Shown piece after piece: positions 42,825 to 54,216 of a stretch of DNA of 64,000 nt (its first letter is position 1; every line of letters begins with the position of its first letter). The stretch covers positions 744,001 through 808,000 of the forward strand of contig MCGT01000002.1 of NCBI GenBank assembly GCA_002104935.1, in the 5' to 3' direction. This DNA comes from Hesseltinella vesiculosa (taxonomy: Eukaryota; Mucoromycota; Mucoromycetes; Mucorales; Cunninghamellaceae). The translations under genes were made by a program, and so were the position numbers. A model generated the notes under the pieces. It did not search any database, was not told where the DNA came from, and was given only the letters and a program-made list of their open reading frames with translations.

Positions 42825-43173
42825 GCGAGGGGCACCTTGACGGTCGATGTTCTTTTAGCTTGGCGTACTGGATTGACTGTTTGGTGCACACAAACGGGTT
42901 TTCCGACAACAAGTGATATAAAAATACAGGATAAATGAAAAAGGTCTCCCACTGAGACTTCATTGAGATCATGAGGATCGTCAATGGCAAGTTGGCACTT
43001 GATGTCCACTCTCCACTTTCCATTGCAAAAGGTCAATACAAAAGCCTTTGCATGGAAGCCCTTTCATTTCATTTTCTTAGGAGAACACATCTGTTTAGAT
43101 GTCAGTATTAGATTGAGAGTTCCCTTTCTGTGCTCACGGCACGTCGCTGCATTTTTTTTATGAAGGGTATGAC

Positions 43174-43440
43174 TTTCCACAGCATAACCACCAAGTACTG
43201 TGATTCTTCGAATTCATCGTGTTGGATGAGATTCACAAGGGAGATGCTTGTAGCAAGAAGCCGCCATTGTTTGATGGCGTGCTCCTCTTTTGTTCGATTT
43301 CTGTGCCCATGGTACCTTGTTCCTCTTTTTTTTTTCAAATGACATGGCTTTATATGACACAGCATAGCTACTAAGCAATGCGATTCTTTCGATTGTCTTC
43401 CTGTTGAATGAGATTGATTGACAAGGGAGATGCATGTAGA
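43174..43440 (+). repeat. Degenerate direct duplication, about 88 bp, period about 178 bp
   Basis: 43174-43262 and 43353-43440 share CACAGCATA, CGATT/TGATTCTT, GTTG(G/A)ATGAGATT, ACAAGGGAGATGC and TGTAGNA in order. Function unknown. Confidence 0.5.
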
Positions 43441-44129
43441 ATAATAGGCGTTCCTGGTTACTTTTTTTGCTATAACGATAACAATAAATTTAGAAAAAAA
43501 AATGCAGGCGTTGAAGACGCGATATCATCCCTTGGCAAAGAAAAGGTAGTGTACAACGAAAGTCAATAGACATTGTGACGACACACTGCAGGCCAATGGA
43601 AGTCATGAATACAACGCCCGTCCATCTGGCGGCAATCATATCTTGTCAGTGACAAACCAAATGCATATCACACGACGTCTTCTCACCCATTTCATAGCAG
43701 TTCACCGTTTTGACTTGAAAAGGCCGTGTCTTATTAACAGCCCATTTCGTTCTCTCATCCCCGCGATATCCTGGCATGCCATACCTCAAACCTTCGGGGG
43801 CTGCAGTTGATTGTGATACATCGTATGATAGATTACTGTGAAGAGGATGAAGCAGAAGGAGAAAAAAGGAGGAAAAGCAACAGGTCGGTGCGCAACTTTC
43901 AAAATAAATCAAACATCCAACATGAAGAGATAGTGTGTTATTGAAGGACAAGACATGAGATTTGTTCAGTGGCAAAGCAGAGTCATCATTACGAGAGAGA
44001 GAGAGCGAGCGAAACAATCTAAACGAATGAGAGAAAAAAGTAGATTGAGCGACGGCTTTTTTTAACCACACTTGCAAATTTGGCAATGTGGGAACAACTA
44101 CCATGAATAGATCGGACCCCCTGACGAAA

Positions 44130-44290
44130 ATGTCATTTTTAGCTGGTGAAGTGGTGGAGTCAAAACGAAACGGATCAAAAGTTGGCTGAGCGATCTTCAT
44201 CAATCGACGTGATTTTTCAGAATCATCATAGCTTACTGGTTTGGGTACTTTTGCATAACCTTACATCGATCTGATCACCCAAAAGTGAAC
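44130..44290 (+). repeat. Dispersed repeat family, copy D
   Basis: TCATTTTTAGCTGG, GTGGAGTCAAAACGAAACGG, ATCAAAAGTTGGCTGAGCGA, TTTTTCAGAATCATCAT, and ATCGATCTGATCACCCAAAA follow the order of copy C. A 185-codon minus-strand frame (43646-44203) starts inside this repeat and is therefore not called as a gene. Confidence 0.6.
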
Positions 44291-44637
44291 AGTTGCTTTT
44301 TTTTTATTTTTATTCTGTGCCTTGTCTTTTCCCATGGGCACCTAATCTACTGCGTTTTGTCTTTTCCGGCCGCTTCCAACGATCTGTGAAAAGGCACATG
44401 AAAAACCTCACTCACCAGCCATATCTCATTACTTTCACGAAGCCGCAACGACACCAGCGCCAAACGCAAGGGCGCACTCCAACCTTGGCTGGATTCTGGT
44501 GTTGAATTTATGCATAACAGTGTCATCGTTGACCTAATCTCCTACTCTCCATCACATAGAAAACAGAAGAGTAAAGCCATGTTATTTATATTATTACAAT
44601 TATTGGGCGTGGCGAACCTGGTTGAAAAAAAAAATAA
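44291..44637. other. Spacer downstream of the PHP gene
   Basis: Gene-free; only a short T/A-rich stretch and the likely 3' untranslated region of the minus-strand PHP gene. Confidence 0.4.
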
Positions 44638-46275
44638 TCAAGAAGCGTGGCAGGAGGCATCGGTTCGGTTTTGGGTACGTCGGCGATGACAATGAAGAAT
44701 CGCTTGGGCAGCCCAAGTGACAAACGCGCGCACCAGCTCATAGACCACCATCAGGATGATCAACCAAAAGATAAACCAGGCAATCACATTGTTCTGGATC
44801 TGAAATTGCTGAGGCTGGCAAAAGGTGCCTTGAAAGCTGTACATGCCCTTGTCAATGCTGTAAAACATGCCAAAATAGTCGCCTAATGATGTCAAAGGCA
44901 TCAATTGCTCATAGCCGCTCGAGGTATCTGGATAGACCCGCTGAGGAGTGCCAGTTGGATCGTACAAAAAGGAGGTCCGGCGCGCAGTGATTTCATTCAT
45001 GATGCTGGACTTGTTCATAGCTGGGCTGTTGACGGTCAACCACGCATTCACTGGGACGGAGGGATGGTGGACATCGGTGCCGATCATTTGAATCAGGTTG
45101 TGTGCCTGTGCTGCCTGCAGCGTCTGCCAGTCAAACGTGCCTTGGTTGATCACTTCAAATCCATCTACACCCCAGGCAATCAAGTCGGCCACGGATGGAT
45201 GGTTGGGCAGTCTTGGCAATTGATAGCCAGTCTCTAGAGTGAGGCAGGAAAGGAAGAAAAATAAATATCCATGTGTGCCGCCACTTGTCAGTTCTTTACC
45301 AATTGTGTTGCTCCAGGGGATATGGTTGACGATGACAATCCCGCCCATAGCATGTGTTTGATTGATGACGGCTTGTAGTTGCTCGTCGCTTGGCACGGGC
45401 GGACCAACAGGGATTGTATCATTGATGCCAATGAGGTTCATATGGATACGGCAGCAGCTAGCAGGCCATGATCGAGGAAGGGGTCAATCTCGAAAGGGTG
45501 TCTGTAGAAAAGCATTGTCTTTTACCTGTATTCCATACCAGGGATGACGACAATACGTTCACGATAGTAATTATCTGAAAGGGCGAGTTGCTCAGCGGCG
45601 AGGCCACCTTCCAATGTGTTATGATCCCTGTAGGACGACAAGGAAAATAGGAGAGTTAAAATGGTAAGAGTTTTCAGAAATACTTACGTAACCATGACAG
45701 CATTATATCCATTGGCTGAAGAGGAGAGAAGAAGAAAAGAAGGTGCGGATGAGTCCATGATTCAAATTAGCCCCGAAAAGTTTCCCAGTTTCTGGAAGGG
45801 TAAAACTGCTCTTACCAATGTGCCAGTCCAAGAGCTGCTTGACATTCATCTTGCCATCGCTGTAATTGGAGTGGGAATGGCCATCGAGAAGCACATTGTA
45901 CTGAAAGGATTGGTTCCAAGGTGTGAGATAGCTGGATGGATTGACTTGCCAGTCGAATTCGAGGTTTGAAAAATCCTCGGATGTAGGTAGGCCGTCCGTG
46001 TACTGAAGTCCAATGCCAAGGGCAATAATCACACCCAAGATCACAATGACAGTGATGATGCGGATGAAGAGGCCTCGGAGGTACTCTTTAGAAGGCGTCA
46101 GCAGACGTAGCCAAAAGCGCCAAGACCGTCGATCAGCGTTATTGTTGGATGGCCATAATGGTGTGGTCGATTCGTGTAGCGGCAAGGCGGGTTCGTGCAC
46201 ATTGCGCTTCTTGGTGGATGTCAGCGAATGCTGCTTGGAGGTGCTGGTTGACGTCACCGATGCGTTGTCGTCCAT
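44638..46275 (-). CDS. Membrane-anchored PHP-domain phosphoesterase-like protein
   Basis: The start at 46275 gives a Ser/Thr-rich cytosolic N-terminus (MDDNASVTSTSTSKQHS), then a membrane segment (IRIITVIVILGVIIALGIGL). The PHP metal-binding motif follows: DGHSHSNYSDG, then AVMVTDHNTLEGG, VIPGMEYS, VNHIPW, and GTDVHHP, which together supply the His/Asp ligands of the histidinol-phosphatase/polymerase fold. A second membrane segment near the end (VIAWFIFWLIILMVVYELV) precedes a basic tail (HCHRRRTQNRT). About five exons. Substrate is unknown; fungal relatives are usually annotated only as PHP-domain membrane proteins. The catalytic part lies between the two anchors. Confidence 0.85.
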
Positions 46276-46451
46276 GTGGGCATGCAGCGAAAGAAAAAGG
46301 GCAAAAAAAAAAAAAAAGTGCAGCGAAACATTTTTGTTTTAAATTTCAACTGGCGCGCAGCTGCAGGAATTGACGCAGATCGAGCTTCTTGCAAGGGTAA
46401 CGAGTTGTTTTGGAGTTCATAAGATGACACCAAGCTCAAAGATACGCCCAA

Positions 46452-46514
46452 CTGTTCCAACTGATCCAACTGATCCAACTGATCCAACTGATCCAACTGA
46501 TCCAACTGATCCAA
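46452..46514. repeat. 9-bp minisatellite, seven units of CTGATCCAA
   Basis: Six exact units and one variant (CTGTTCCAA) in tandem, followed by related CCAACTAAC sequence. Located about 180 bp upstream of the PHP gene start, between it and the ribosomal protein gene. Confidence 0.9.
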
Positions 46515-46838
46515 CCAACCCAACTAACCCAACTAACCGAACGGACTAGGCTGGGCAGATTGCCTTCCTTTCCTTGACACAGCTACAAGACATACTCCTG
46601 TTAAAAAGGAAGCGTTGGTTTTATTAAACTCTGCTAACGAGAACGTACTTTACTTTGGAGCTTTTTGACGTATTCTCTTAACCAAGATAGCTTTTGCTGG
46701 AGGCAACAAGACAAGTCGGCTTTTCGAGTTCAGGCGTCTATGATTGGCTGGAATGGAGGGGCAAAAAAAAATTAAAAAAAAAGAGGACGGACCCAGAGTT
46801 GAATTGTTCCTTCTCTTTCTCTTTCTACAAAGATTAAC

Positions 46839-47800
46839 ATGGTAAGTTGGAATGAACGACATTTTATTTCGCTTTCTAGACAACGATCACGATCTTTCGA
46901 TAACAGGAAGATGGATGGATGTTGCATAGAAAGGAAAAAGATGGATGGATGGAGAGACACGATGGATGTCACGGCTCAACTTTTTTTTTCTTTTGAATGG
47001 GAATGTAGGCTCCTGCTAAGAAGTCCACCGGCAAGAAGGTTGCTCCCGCTCCCTACCCTATCAAGTCCACCAAGCAAGCCAAGGGTCCCTCCAACCCTCT
47101 CTTGGAAGCCACCCCCAAGAACTTCGGTATTGGTCAAGATGTCCAACCCAAGCGTGACTTGTCCCGCTTCGTCAAGTGGCCCAAGTACGTCCGTCTTCAA
47201 CGCCAAAAGAAGATCTTGTACCAACGTTTGAAGGTCCCTCCTGCCATCAACCAATTCACTGAAGTGCTTGACAAGAACACCGCCACCCAATTGTTCAAGT
47301 TGGCCCACAAGTACCGCCCCGAAACCAAGGCTGAAAAGAAGGAACGTCTCCGCACCATCGCTGCTGCCAAGGCTGAAAAGAAGGAAGTTGCCAAGACTGA
47401 CAAGCCTGTTGTCATCAAGTACGGTATCAACCACATCACCGCCTTGATCGAAGCCAAGAAGGCCCAATTGGTTGTCATTGCTGACGATGTCGACCCTATT
47501 GAATTGGTCATTTTCTTGCCCGCTCTCTGCCGCAAGATGGGTGTGCCCTACTGCATTGTCAAGGGTAAGGCTCGTTTGGGTGCTTTGGTCCACAAGAAGA
47601 CTGCCACCGCTTTGGCCTTCACCGAAGTCAACGATGCCGACAAGGCTGAATTGGCCAACTTGGTCTCTGCTGTCCAATCCAACGACAAGTGGGAAGAATC
47701 CCGCCGTCACTGGGGTGGTGGTATCAACGGTCCCAAGTCCAACGCCCGCTTGGCCAAGCGTGCCGCCATTGCTGCCCGTGAAGTCGCTGCTCGTCAATAG
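46839..47800 (+). CDS. RPL8: 60S ribosomal protein eL8 (L7a/L8)
   Basis: Exon 1 is only the ATG (46839-46841); the intron is 46842-47008 (167 nt, GTAAGT...TGTAG), and exon 2 is 47009-47800. 264 residues. Starts [18 protein letters not shown] and contains [37 protein letters not shown], then the L7Ae/L30e fold with [20 protein letters not shown] and [15 protein letters not shown]. Strong use of a few codons (AAG, GTC, GCC, TTG) marks it as highly expressed. A start codon isolated before an intron is common in fungal ribosomal protein genes. AATAAA at 47903. Confidence 0.98.
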
Positions 47801-47902
47801 ATTTCTTTACCCTCTCCTTCATCCATCCTCTTGCCCACTCTCTATATTGAATAGCATGCTCTGTTCTTCCCTCCCCATTTTATAATTAGCCCATTTGTCT
47901 TC

Positions 47903-47908
47903 AATAAA
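47903..47908 (+). terminator. Candidate polyadenylation signal AATAAA of RPL8
   Basis: Canonical hexamer 103 bp after the RPL8 stop codon. Confidence 0.5.
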
Positions 47909-48073
47909 GCTAATGTAAAATAAAAATCACTTTTTGTAAAATCACCTGCCTTGCAAAAATACGTGTTTTGGCAGGAAGGAAAAAATATAAAAATCACAGG
48001 CGGAGACAAGTGCCTTTTTCTTTTTCCTTCCTTGCAACCTTTCATTTTCTTTTTTCTTTTTTCATTGACGACC

Positions 48074-48895
48074 ATGCAATCCCTCTACAATGATGAGCCG
48101 CAGTCGATATTTGTGATACGCAATCCCTTCCGATTCTTGACTCGTAAAGGACGTCAAATCGGCTCGTATTTGTCCGGAGCATTGGTAAGCTCCCACCATC
48201 CTTTTTACCTACCTTGCTCAACTTTTTTTTTTCTTACCGAATGTAGGTCGCCATGGGTTGGTGGGTATTTCTAGATGCCGTCATTCAATACAAAACTGCC
48301 GAGAACCCAGCCGTAGAGATGGGTTTTGAAGATTGGTTTTCAGGGATTCTTGCTACTCTTGGCATGTTGGTGTAAGACTGGACAAAGGAACTTTTTTTTC
48401 CCTCTGACGCTTTGTTCTTCTTCTTTAGGATTAATTTGATCGACAAGTCTCGGCTTCAAGGTGAAGCATTTTCCTATGCTGGCAGCGACCTGGTGTGGAA
48501 AGCTCGATTATTTTTATTTGTCGGATTTGCCCTCATTGGCTTTGGTTTTGCTGGCGCCTGTGTGCGTAGATCCATCTGCGGAGAAAGTGAGTGTTGGCTC
48601 ATTCTTTTTTTCTTGTTTATTAGAGTGTCATGATTATCAAATATATCGTTCGCCATGAAGGGGCCGATTTGTATTATGGTATTGCTGGTGTGGTGCAATG
48701 TGGTCTGATTATGTTGAGGTAAGATAAAAATATCATCTCTGACGTGGAGCCTGACGCTGGCTCTGAATTAGTACCGCTGTCCTTTGGATTGCACAAGGCA
48801 CACAAGAAGTAAGTCGCCTCCAGTGTTGCGAAATCAATGAAGAAGCTGACTTTATTTTTAATGGCAGGAATACGAGTACAGCTTAAGAATTTAAA
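48074..48895 (+). CDS. Vps68/TMEM50 family endosomal membrane protein
   Basis: Small tetraspan protein of the UPF0220 family; yeast Vps68 acts with Vps55 in endosome-to-vacuole sorting. Five or six exons. The start at 48074 reads MQSLYNDEPQSIF, followed by a soluble arginine-rich segment (RNPFRFLTRKGRQ), then four hydrophobic segments: YLSGALVAMGWWVFLDAVI, the GILATLGMLVINL stretch, LFLFVGFALIGFGFAGAC, and YYGIAGVVQCGLIMLSTAVL. The exon carrying GWWVFLDA and the one carrying LINLIDKSRL match the TMEM50 pattern. The C-terminus is EYEYSLRI. The repeat cluster begins about 310 bp downstream. Confidence 0.88.
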
Positions 48896-50014
48896 AGATA
48901 CCAAACTCCCACGAAGTACGATTGATGTAATAAAGACTGGTCAGGATGATTTGGTCGCTCAGCATACTATTTTCTTGAGTTTGGATGGATACCCCCGAGG
49001 CATTTTAGGCATAACCAAGAGAATTTGACAAAGACGTCATATCATATCGAGGCTGTTCGCAACACTGGCGCGGATTTACCTAGCCAACCGTAACTGCGGA
49101 TGCATCATTCTACAGTACCTCGCTATTGCGCAGCTGCCGCGGAAAAGATGACGGTACCATGCGATAAAAGCTCAAGTAAACATTATAGGAGGAAAAAAGA
49201 GAGAGACTAGAACAGCCAGGTAAGGAGGTTACATAGCAACCGATCTCTCTCAATGCACTTTCATTGCACGTTGCGTCCTAACGTTGCAAAAAAAAAGTTT
49301 ATTTCAAGCAAACGCTTCAAATTAAGTATGCAAAGCCAAAAAGACATCGAAAGGCTCAACAACCGAGATCTAGTCCGGCAAGCAATGCCCACCAGTAGAT
49401 TCCTTTGTCAAATTTTGCACATCTACAAAGATCCCACCACAGCAATGCTGGTGCTGCTGCACAATTCCAAAGGACATCGAAAGACAGATGCCAACATCTA
49501 GCATGCGCTAACAGTGCAAGGTCCTGCCACAGCAATGCCGGTGCATTTCCAAACTACCTCACTTAGGATGCTCAACAACCGAGCTCTAGTCCGGCAAGCA
49601 ATGCCCACCAGTAGATTCCTTTGCTAGTTGACGACGTCCATCTTCCACTTCCTTGCTTCACCACTAAAAAAAATAACCTCGCGCAAAAAAGAGAGTTTAG
49701 CTTGAGTTCATTGTCAATACAAAGCCACTTACAGCAACTGATCTCGCTTGTTGGCTATAAGACGTAAACAAAATCGACATGCGCTAACAGTGCAAGGTCC
49801 TGCCACAGCAATGCCGGTGCATTTCCAAACCACCTCACTTAGGATGCTCAACAACCGAGCTCTAGTCCGGCAAGCAATGCCCACCAGTAGATTCCTTTGT
49901 CAAATTTTGCACATCTGTAGCTTGTTTGGAAAGAGAAGTTCAATTCGAAAGACTCCGGCTTTTATTTTTTTTTTTTGCTCTCACGTTCTTTTTTTTTTTT
50001 ACCAGTGCTTTCAG
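48896..50014. repeat. Repeat cluster upstream of the PD-(D/E)XK-like gene
   Basis: Three copies of a block with CTCAACAACCGAG, CTAGTCCGGCAAGCAATGCC and CACCAGTAGATTCCTTTG occur at about 49351-49430, 49571-49625 and 49848-49917. The second and third are preceded by the same 75-bp leader (GTGCAAGGTCCTGCCACAGC and on). A separate segment at 49205-49248 recurs downstream at 52386-52429. No gene is called in the cluster. Confidence 0.75.
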
Positions 50015-52058
50015 ATGTCACAAGATCGTTTCCTAACAGAGTATATCAAAACGAATAACGATCCTAGCTTCGATGACTTTTTTATGGAACAATATGAAGC
50101 TATCCTTGCGGCATCCGTGAACCAAGTCAAGCTGAAGCCCGATGACATATTTTCCTTGTGGAAGACGCGATATGCAATGGAACTTAGAAAGCAGGGAAAG
50201 ACAGAGTTGATAGTACAGAAGTAAGTTGTTTCCCCTTTTATTATTTTATTTAACTTTTTCTTGCTCACATTCTAGAAAAACAGCTTTTGACAAAGCAAAG
50301 TGGACAGAATTCAAGAAATCACTTGAAGCTCTTGTAATGAGAGAAGACAAGCCGAGTCGAGGAAATGGACTGCTGGCATTATCTCATGCTTTACAATGAA
50401 TATTACATAGGTGATAGCACGATCGAGATACCAAACGGAAGGTCTGGTGTCCTTGGCAAATGTGGCCTCCTCCTCGAGCAGTATCTTGACAAATGCCCTG
50501 GCTGATTCAACCCCCACAGCTCACTCTGCGCCTCCAGCCTCCACCCCTGACATTGCACAAGAGCCATCTTCCTCCAGCACCCCAGGCTCCTTATTTGACC
50601 AAATCTTCGAAAGTCAAAATGACAATGGCATGCTACTCCCTGACTGTGTCCTCGGGTCGTCAGACCTGGATTATCAGCTTCATCACTGGGCATACAAAAA
50701 GGTAGCGTAAAAAAAAAAAAAAAAAAAAAAAAAACGCATTTCTCAGATGATACATATAGCTTGACGAAGGCCTGACAACCAAAGAGCTCAATTTGATCAA
50801 TCAGCTTACTTTTGATATGACAACCATGAAAGGGATGTTGCAAAATCTGGTTGCCCAAAAGCTCACTTCTGAATCTACTAATTACATTGATGAAGAAGCA
50901 ATCAAGTAAGACCACCTCTCTCCTCTTTTGTTCATGACTGTGTTCCACTGACTTTTTTTAACTTTCTGGCAAGACTCTGGGTATCTGGCATTGTGAATCT
51001 GATCCATCCAGATATGGCAAGCATGGTATTGACAACTGCCCCTGATCAATTGAAGCCACTCTTGGACTACAAGCATGACCTGGCCGATCTGGATGAAGAA
51101 ACGGTTGCGCACCTTGAACATATCATGGCTCTTGGCGACGCCATACCTGCAATCCTCAGATATCTCATGGTGGCAAAGATCAAGCTTATTGACGACGACA
51201 AGATCACGTCTCCTGCCTTTGTGAACTTGCGCATCATCGAGGAAATCGTCCAAAACATCGCTCTCTGGTCTCCCAAACATGACGAAAGCGAGGCATCGTA
51301 CTACCGACGTTTTGCAAGCATCCTCGATATCCTTTTGGCCGACCTTGACATTGCACTTGTTGACGGTGAGCCAGCCCTTGCTGCCTCAAAGACCCCCATT
51401 GAAGTAAACAAGGCTATATTTGGAACCAAGGAATCTGCACCAGCATATGGAAGAAAAATCGACCTTATCTTTCGATGCAACCGATCAGCAACCAAAGTTG
51501 ACCTCTCGTGTAATGAATGGAAAAAGACCAATGTTCGCCATGGTATCAAGCTTCACCAGCAATCAAAAAACCTGCGATCCAACACCTGCAACCTGCTGAA
51601 GCTCAACAACAGCTTTGGGCTGAAGTCGTCCATTGCCTTGGACTTTGTCGGGAACTCTGGTTACATGTACATCCTGCGACTCTTGGAAACCGAAGACCCT
51701 GATGATGCCATAACTGTCGCCCATTGCATCGGCGACCTCTCCATTGCCGAGGATGTCGCCTCACTCGACTCCTTGGGGAAAATGTTGCGTTGTCTGTGGA
51801 CTTTGAAGGTAATGCCCTGGTTTTATCGCTAAATACAGAGGGGTGCTAATGGTTTACTTCTAGGGCATTCTCGGCGCAATGACCAAGCAAGTGATGCGTG
51901 AGCTCGCTAAGGATCAACACGCCCGAAACATCTCAAGCATTTGCCAACTGCCGTCTACTCGTGGCCCCAGCAAACAACCTTTTACCCGCGACGATCAACC
52001 CAAAAGCGAGGCTATGCCGAAATCGACGAAGAATGACGCCTGCGCTCAAAAATTATGA
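50015..52058 (+). CDS. Repeat-flanked hypothetical protein with a PD-(D/E)XK-nuclease-like motif
   Basis: Multi-exon gene starting MSQDRFLTEYIKTNN, possibly preceded by a spliced leader because TGCTTTCAG directly abuts the ATG. A candidate intron is 50334-50410 (GTAATG...CATAG), which keeps the frame into VIARSRYQTEG and removes an in-frame stop. Later exons give an acidic/Ser-rich linker, LLDYKHDLADLDEETVA, and a core with YGRKIDLIFRCN, NEWKKTN, and HQQSKNLRSN. The Asp followed by Glu-x-Lys fits the PD-(D/E)XK nuclease superfamily. Similar GRKxDL...xxNEWK proteins form large families in Mucorales as I recall. The C-terminus is KNDACAQKL then TGA. Function is unknown; flanking repeats suggest a mobile origin. 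Confidence 0.7.
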
Positions 52059-52385
52059 ATATCACATACCCTACATCTGAATCTTATGCCCCATCCTATA
52101 TCAGAAAAATTAAAAAACCCCTCTTATTCTCATTGCAAACTTTATTCCTTGCCCTAAAGTAAAAAAATATGCCAATATGAAATGGCATCGATCATCGATC
52201 ACCTATCACCTATCGACAGTAAACTAGATCCAGAGACAAGCCAGCAAACTCCTCAACCGGCCTCCACATGATTTGCGTCGACGATGAGGGCCAAGCTGGT
52301 GCTGGGGTAGTTCTTCAAAAAAAATTGGAATAGGTGCCCATTCAATAAAAACTCGAGTAATATACTACTGTATGGAGGGAGGGGA

Positions 52386-52429
52386 AGTGATTAGAACAGC
52401 CACGGAAGGCTGCATAGCACCCGATCTCC
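52386..52429 (+). repeat. Direct repeat flanking the PD-(D/E)XK-like gene (right copy)
   Basis: TTAGAACAGCCACGGAAGG, TGCATAGCACCCGATCTC matches 49205-49248 (CTAGAACAGCCAGGTAAGGA, ACATAGCAACCGATCTC) in the same orientation, 3.18 kb apart. Confidence 0.6.
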
Positions 52430-52494
52430 GGCCCACCAGCTAAAAATTCGTCGAAAACGATAAAAACGATTAAAAAGCGAAATGGTAGCACCTC

Positions 52495-52640
52495 GAGAGA
52501 GGTTGTAAATCATGATCTTCAAACTTTGGCTGGGCAAACTTGCTCAATCGATGTGATTTTTTCACCATCATTAGTTAATGTCAGTATCTGTATGTGCAGA
52601 AAATATGAATTGGATCCATTTTTTTAAAGGGGATCCACAA
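52495..52640 (+). repeat. Dispersed repeat family, copy E
   Basis: Diverged copy with CTTTGGCTGGGCAAACTT, GCTCAATCGATGTGATTTTT, CACCATCATTAG and TTGGATCCA in the family order. Confidence 0.5.
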
Positions 52641-52782
52641 TGCTTTTTTGATTTTCAAAATCCCTGAGTGTGCCTTGCTAATTCTCGTTGCTGCGTTCGA
52701 AACATTTCAAATTCTTGGAAAATATAAAGCTGGCGTCATTTGAAGTGAACTTATCTTTCCAAACAAGCTACATGTGGAATCT

Positions 52783-52945
52783 ACTGGTGGGCATTGCTTG
52801 CCAGACTAGAGCTCGCTTCTTGAGCATCCTAAGGGAAGTGGTTTGGAAATGCGCCGGCATTTCTGTGGCAGGACCTTGCACTATTAGTGCATGCTAGATG
52901 TTGACATCTGTCTTTCCAGACCTTTTTGGCTTTGCACACTTATTT
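52783..52945 (-). repeat. Inverted copy of the upstream repeat block
   Basis: Reverse complement of the block at 49306-49500 plus 49500-49625: read on minus it has TATTTCAAGCAAATC, GCAAAGCCAAAAAGG, GAAAGACAGATGTCAACATC, GTGCAAGGTCCTGCCACAG, GATGCTCAAGAAGCGAGC and GGCAAGCAATGCCCACCAG. It therefore flanks the gene as an inverted repeat while the 49205/52386 pair flanks it as a direct repeat. Confidence 0.7.
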
Positions 52946-52979
52946 TGAAGGATTTGCTTGAAATAACCCCCCCATGCTT

Positions 52980-53560
52980 CCAGAAGTCAAAGGATCTGTT
53001 CCTAGCTGTCTATATCAAATCGAACGCCGACGCCGCCTTCGATGATTTTTTTTCTGGAATACAATGAAGCCATTCTTGCAGCATCCGTGAACCGATTCAA
53101 GCTAGAGCCGAACAGCCTTTATTCATTTTGGAAGTCGCGTTACGCATTGAACTAAGGAACCAAGGAAGACAGAATTGATGGTACCTTTTTTTTGACAAGC
53201 TTGTTTTTGTGATTCTAGGAAAAAACGCACATGACAATCAAGATGGATTCAGAAATCCCTTGAAGCTCTTGCAAAGAGGTCGAATCGAGGATATGGCGAT
53301 ACATAGGCTGCAGCGCGACTGAGGTACCAAACTGGATGCCTGGTATCACTGCACTCTCGCTGTGACTGAATCTAACCCCATGTTGCACCCCACGCCTCCG
53401 GCCCTCCACGTCTGCCCATGCACTCTCTTTATTTATCAAGTCTTCGAAGGTCCAACTGATCTTGGCATTTTACTCCGAGACTGTCTCTTCGCGCCACCAG
53501 AGCTCATTTATCAGCTTTATCTCGGTACTATCTTCTGGAAAAAAATACGTTACATCATTA
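52980..53560 (+). pseudogene. Decayed second copy of the PD-(D/E)XK-like gene (5' half)
   Basis: Aligns with the first three exons of the gene at 50015: GTCAAAGGATCTGTTCCTAG against GTCACAAGATCGTTTCCTAA, GAAGCCATTCTTGCAGCATC against GAAGCTATCCTTGCGGCATC, and FEGPTDLGILLRDC against FESQNDNGMLLPDC. The start codon is AAG instead of ATG, an extra T in the run after GATGAT shifts frame (about 53040-53055), and the donor GTAATG of intron 2 is changed to GCAAAG. The nuclease-like 3' half is absent. Broken copy; function not expected. Confidence 0.75.
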
Positions 53561-54216
53561 GAAAGAAATAAACGAATGATACAACGTGAAAAAAGGCGAA
53601 TAGGTAACTTGACAAAAAAAAAAAAAGAAATCTGCTCGTTTACTCATGTGAGAACGATAAAAAACGCATCATGCCTTTTATTTTTGTTTGACTAGAAAGT
53701 TGGGAAAAATAAGAATGGTAATGACTGCGGGGCAAAAAAAAAAGTTCAGGGCAAGGGCAATCTTACACTCGGTGTATTTCCAATGAACCCTTTTTCCCGT
53801 CAGAAAAGAGGGCTTCGGTCAATCGAGGCAGCGATTGGTTCTGGACCAACTGGAAAATCAAAAGGGAATGGAAAAATTGTGGCTATTCTTGCTTTGTTGA
53901 ACGTATAACAAAGGGAAATGGGCCGATTTAACAAGTGAAAAAAGAGGAATAGCACAGTAAAATAAGGTTTTTTCGGATTTGCTGCAAGAGGGCCCAAAGA
54001 GGTTCCAATGGAACCAGCCTGTGTCACATTGCATTTGTGATTTTTCCCCTCCTTTTTATGTTAAAACACCGACTCTTACCATCAAAAAAAAACCTTTTTT
54101 TTTTTTTTTTTGCTCCCCTTCCTTTTTCCTCCTTTTTTCCTTTTTCAAAGCTCTGCTCACTCTCTGCTTCTTTCCTCTCTTTCCTTTTTTTTATTGCTTC
54201 ATTGAATATACGACCA
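53561..54216. other. Spacer upstream of the RasGAP gene
   Basis: No gene. Pyrimidine-rich sequence at 54096-54205, including an 18-T run (54092-54110), forms the RasGAP leader. Confidence 0.5.

Noticed and set aside
43646..44203. 185-codon minus-strand frame
   Set aside because: Its first 30 codons lie in a dispersed repeat copy and the rest is Ser/Leu/Phe-rich without a family match.
46976..47797. 273-codon minus-strand open frame
   Set aside because: Exact antisense shadow of the highly biased RPL8 coding exon; no splice or promoter support.
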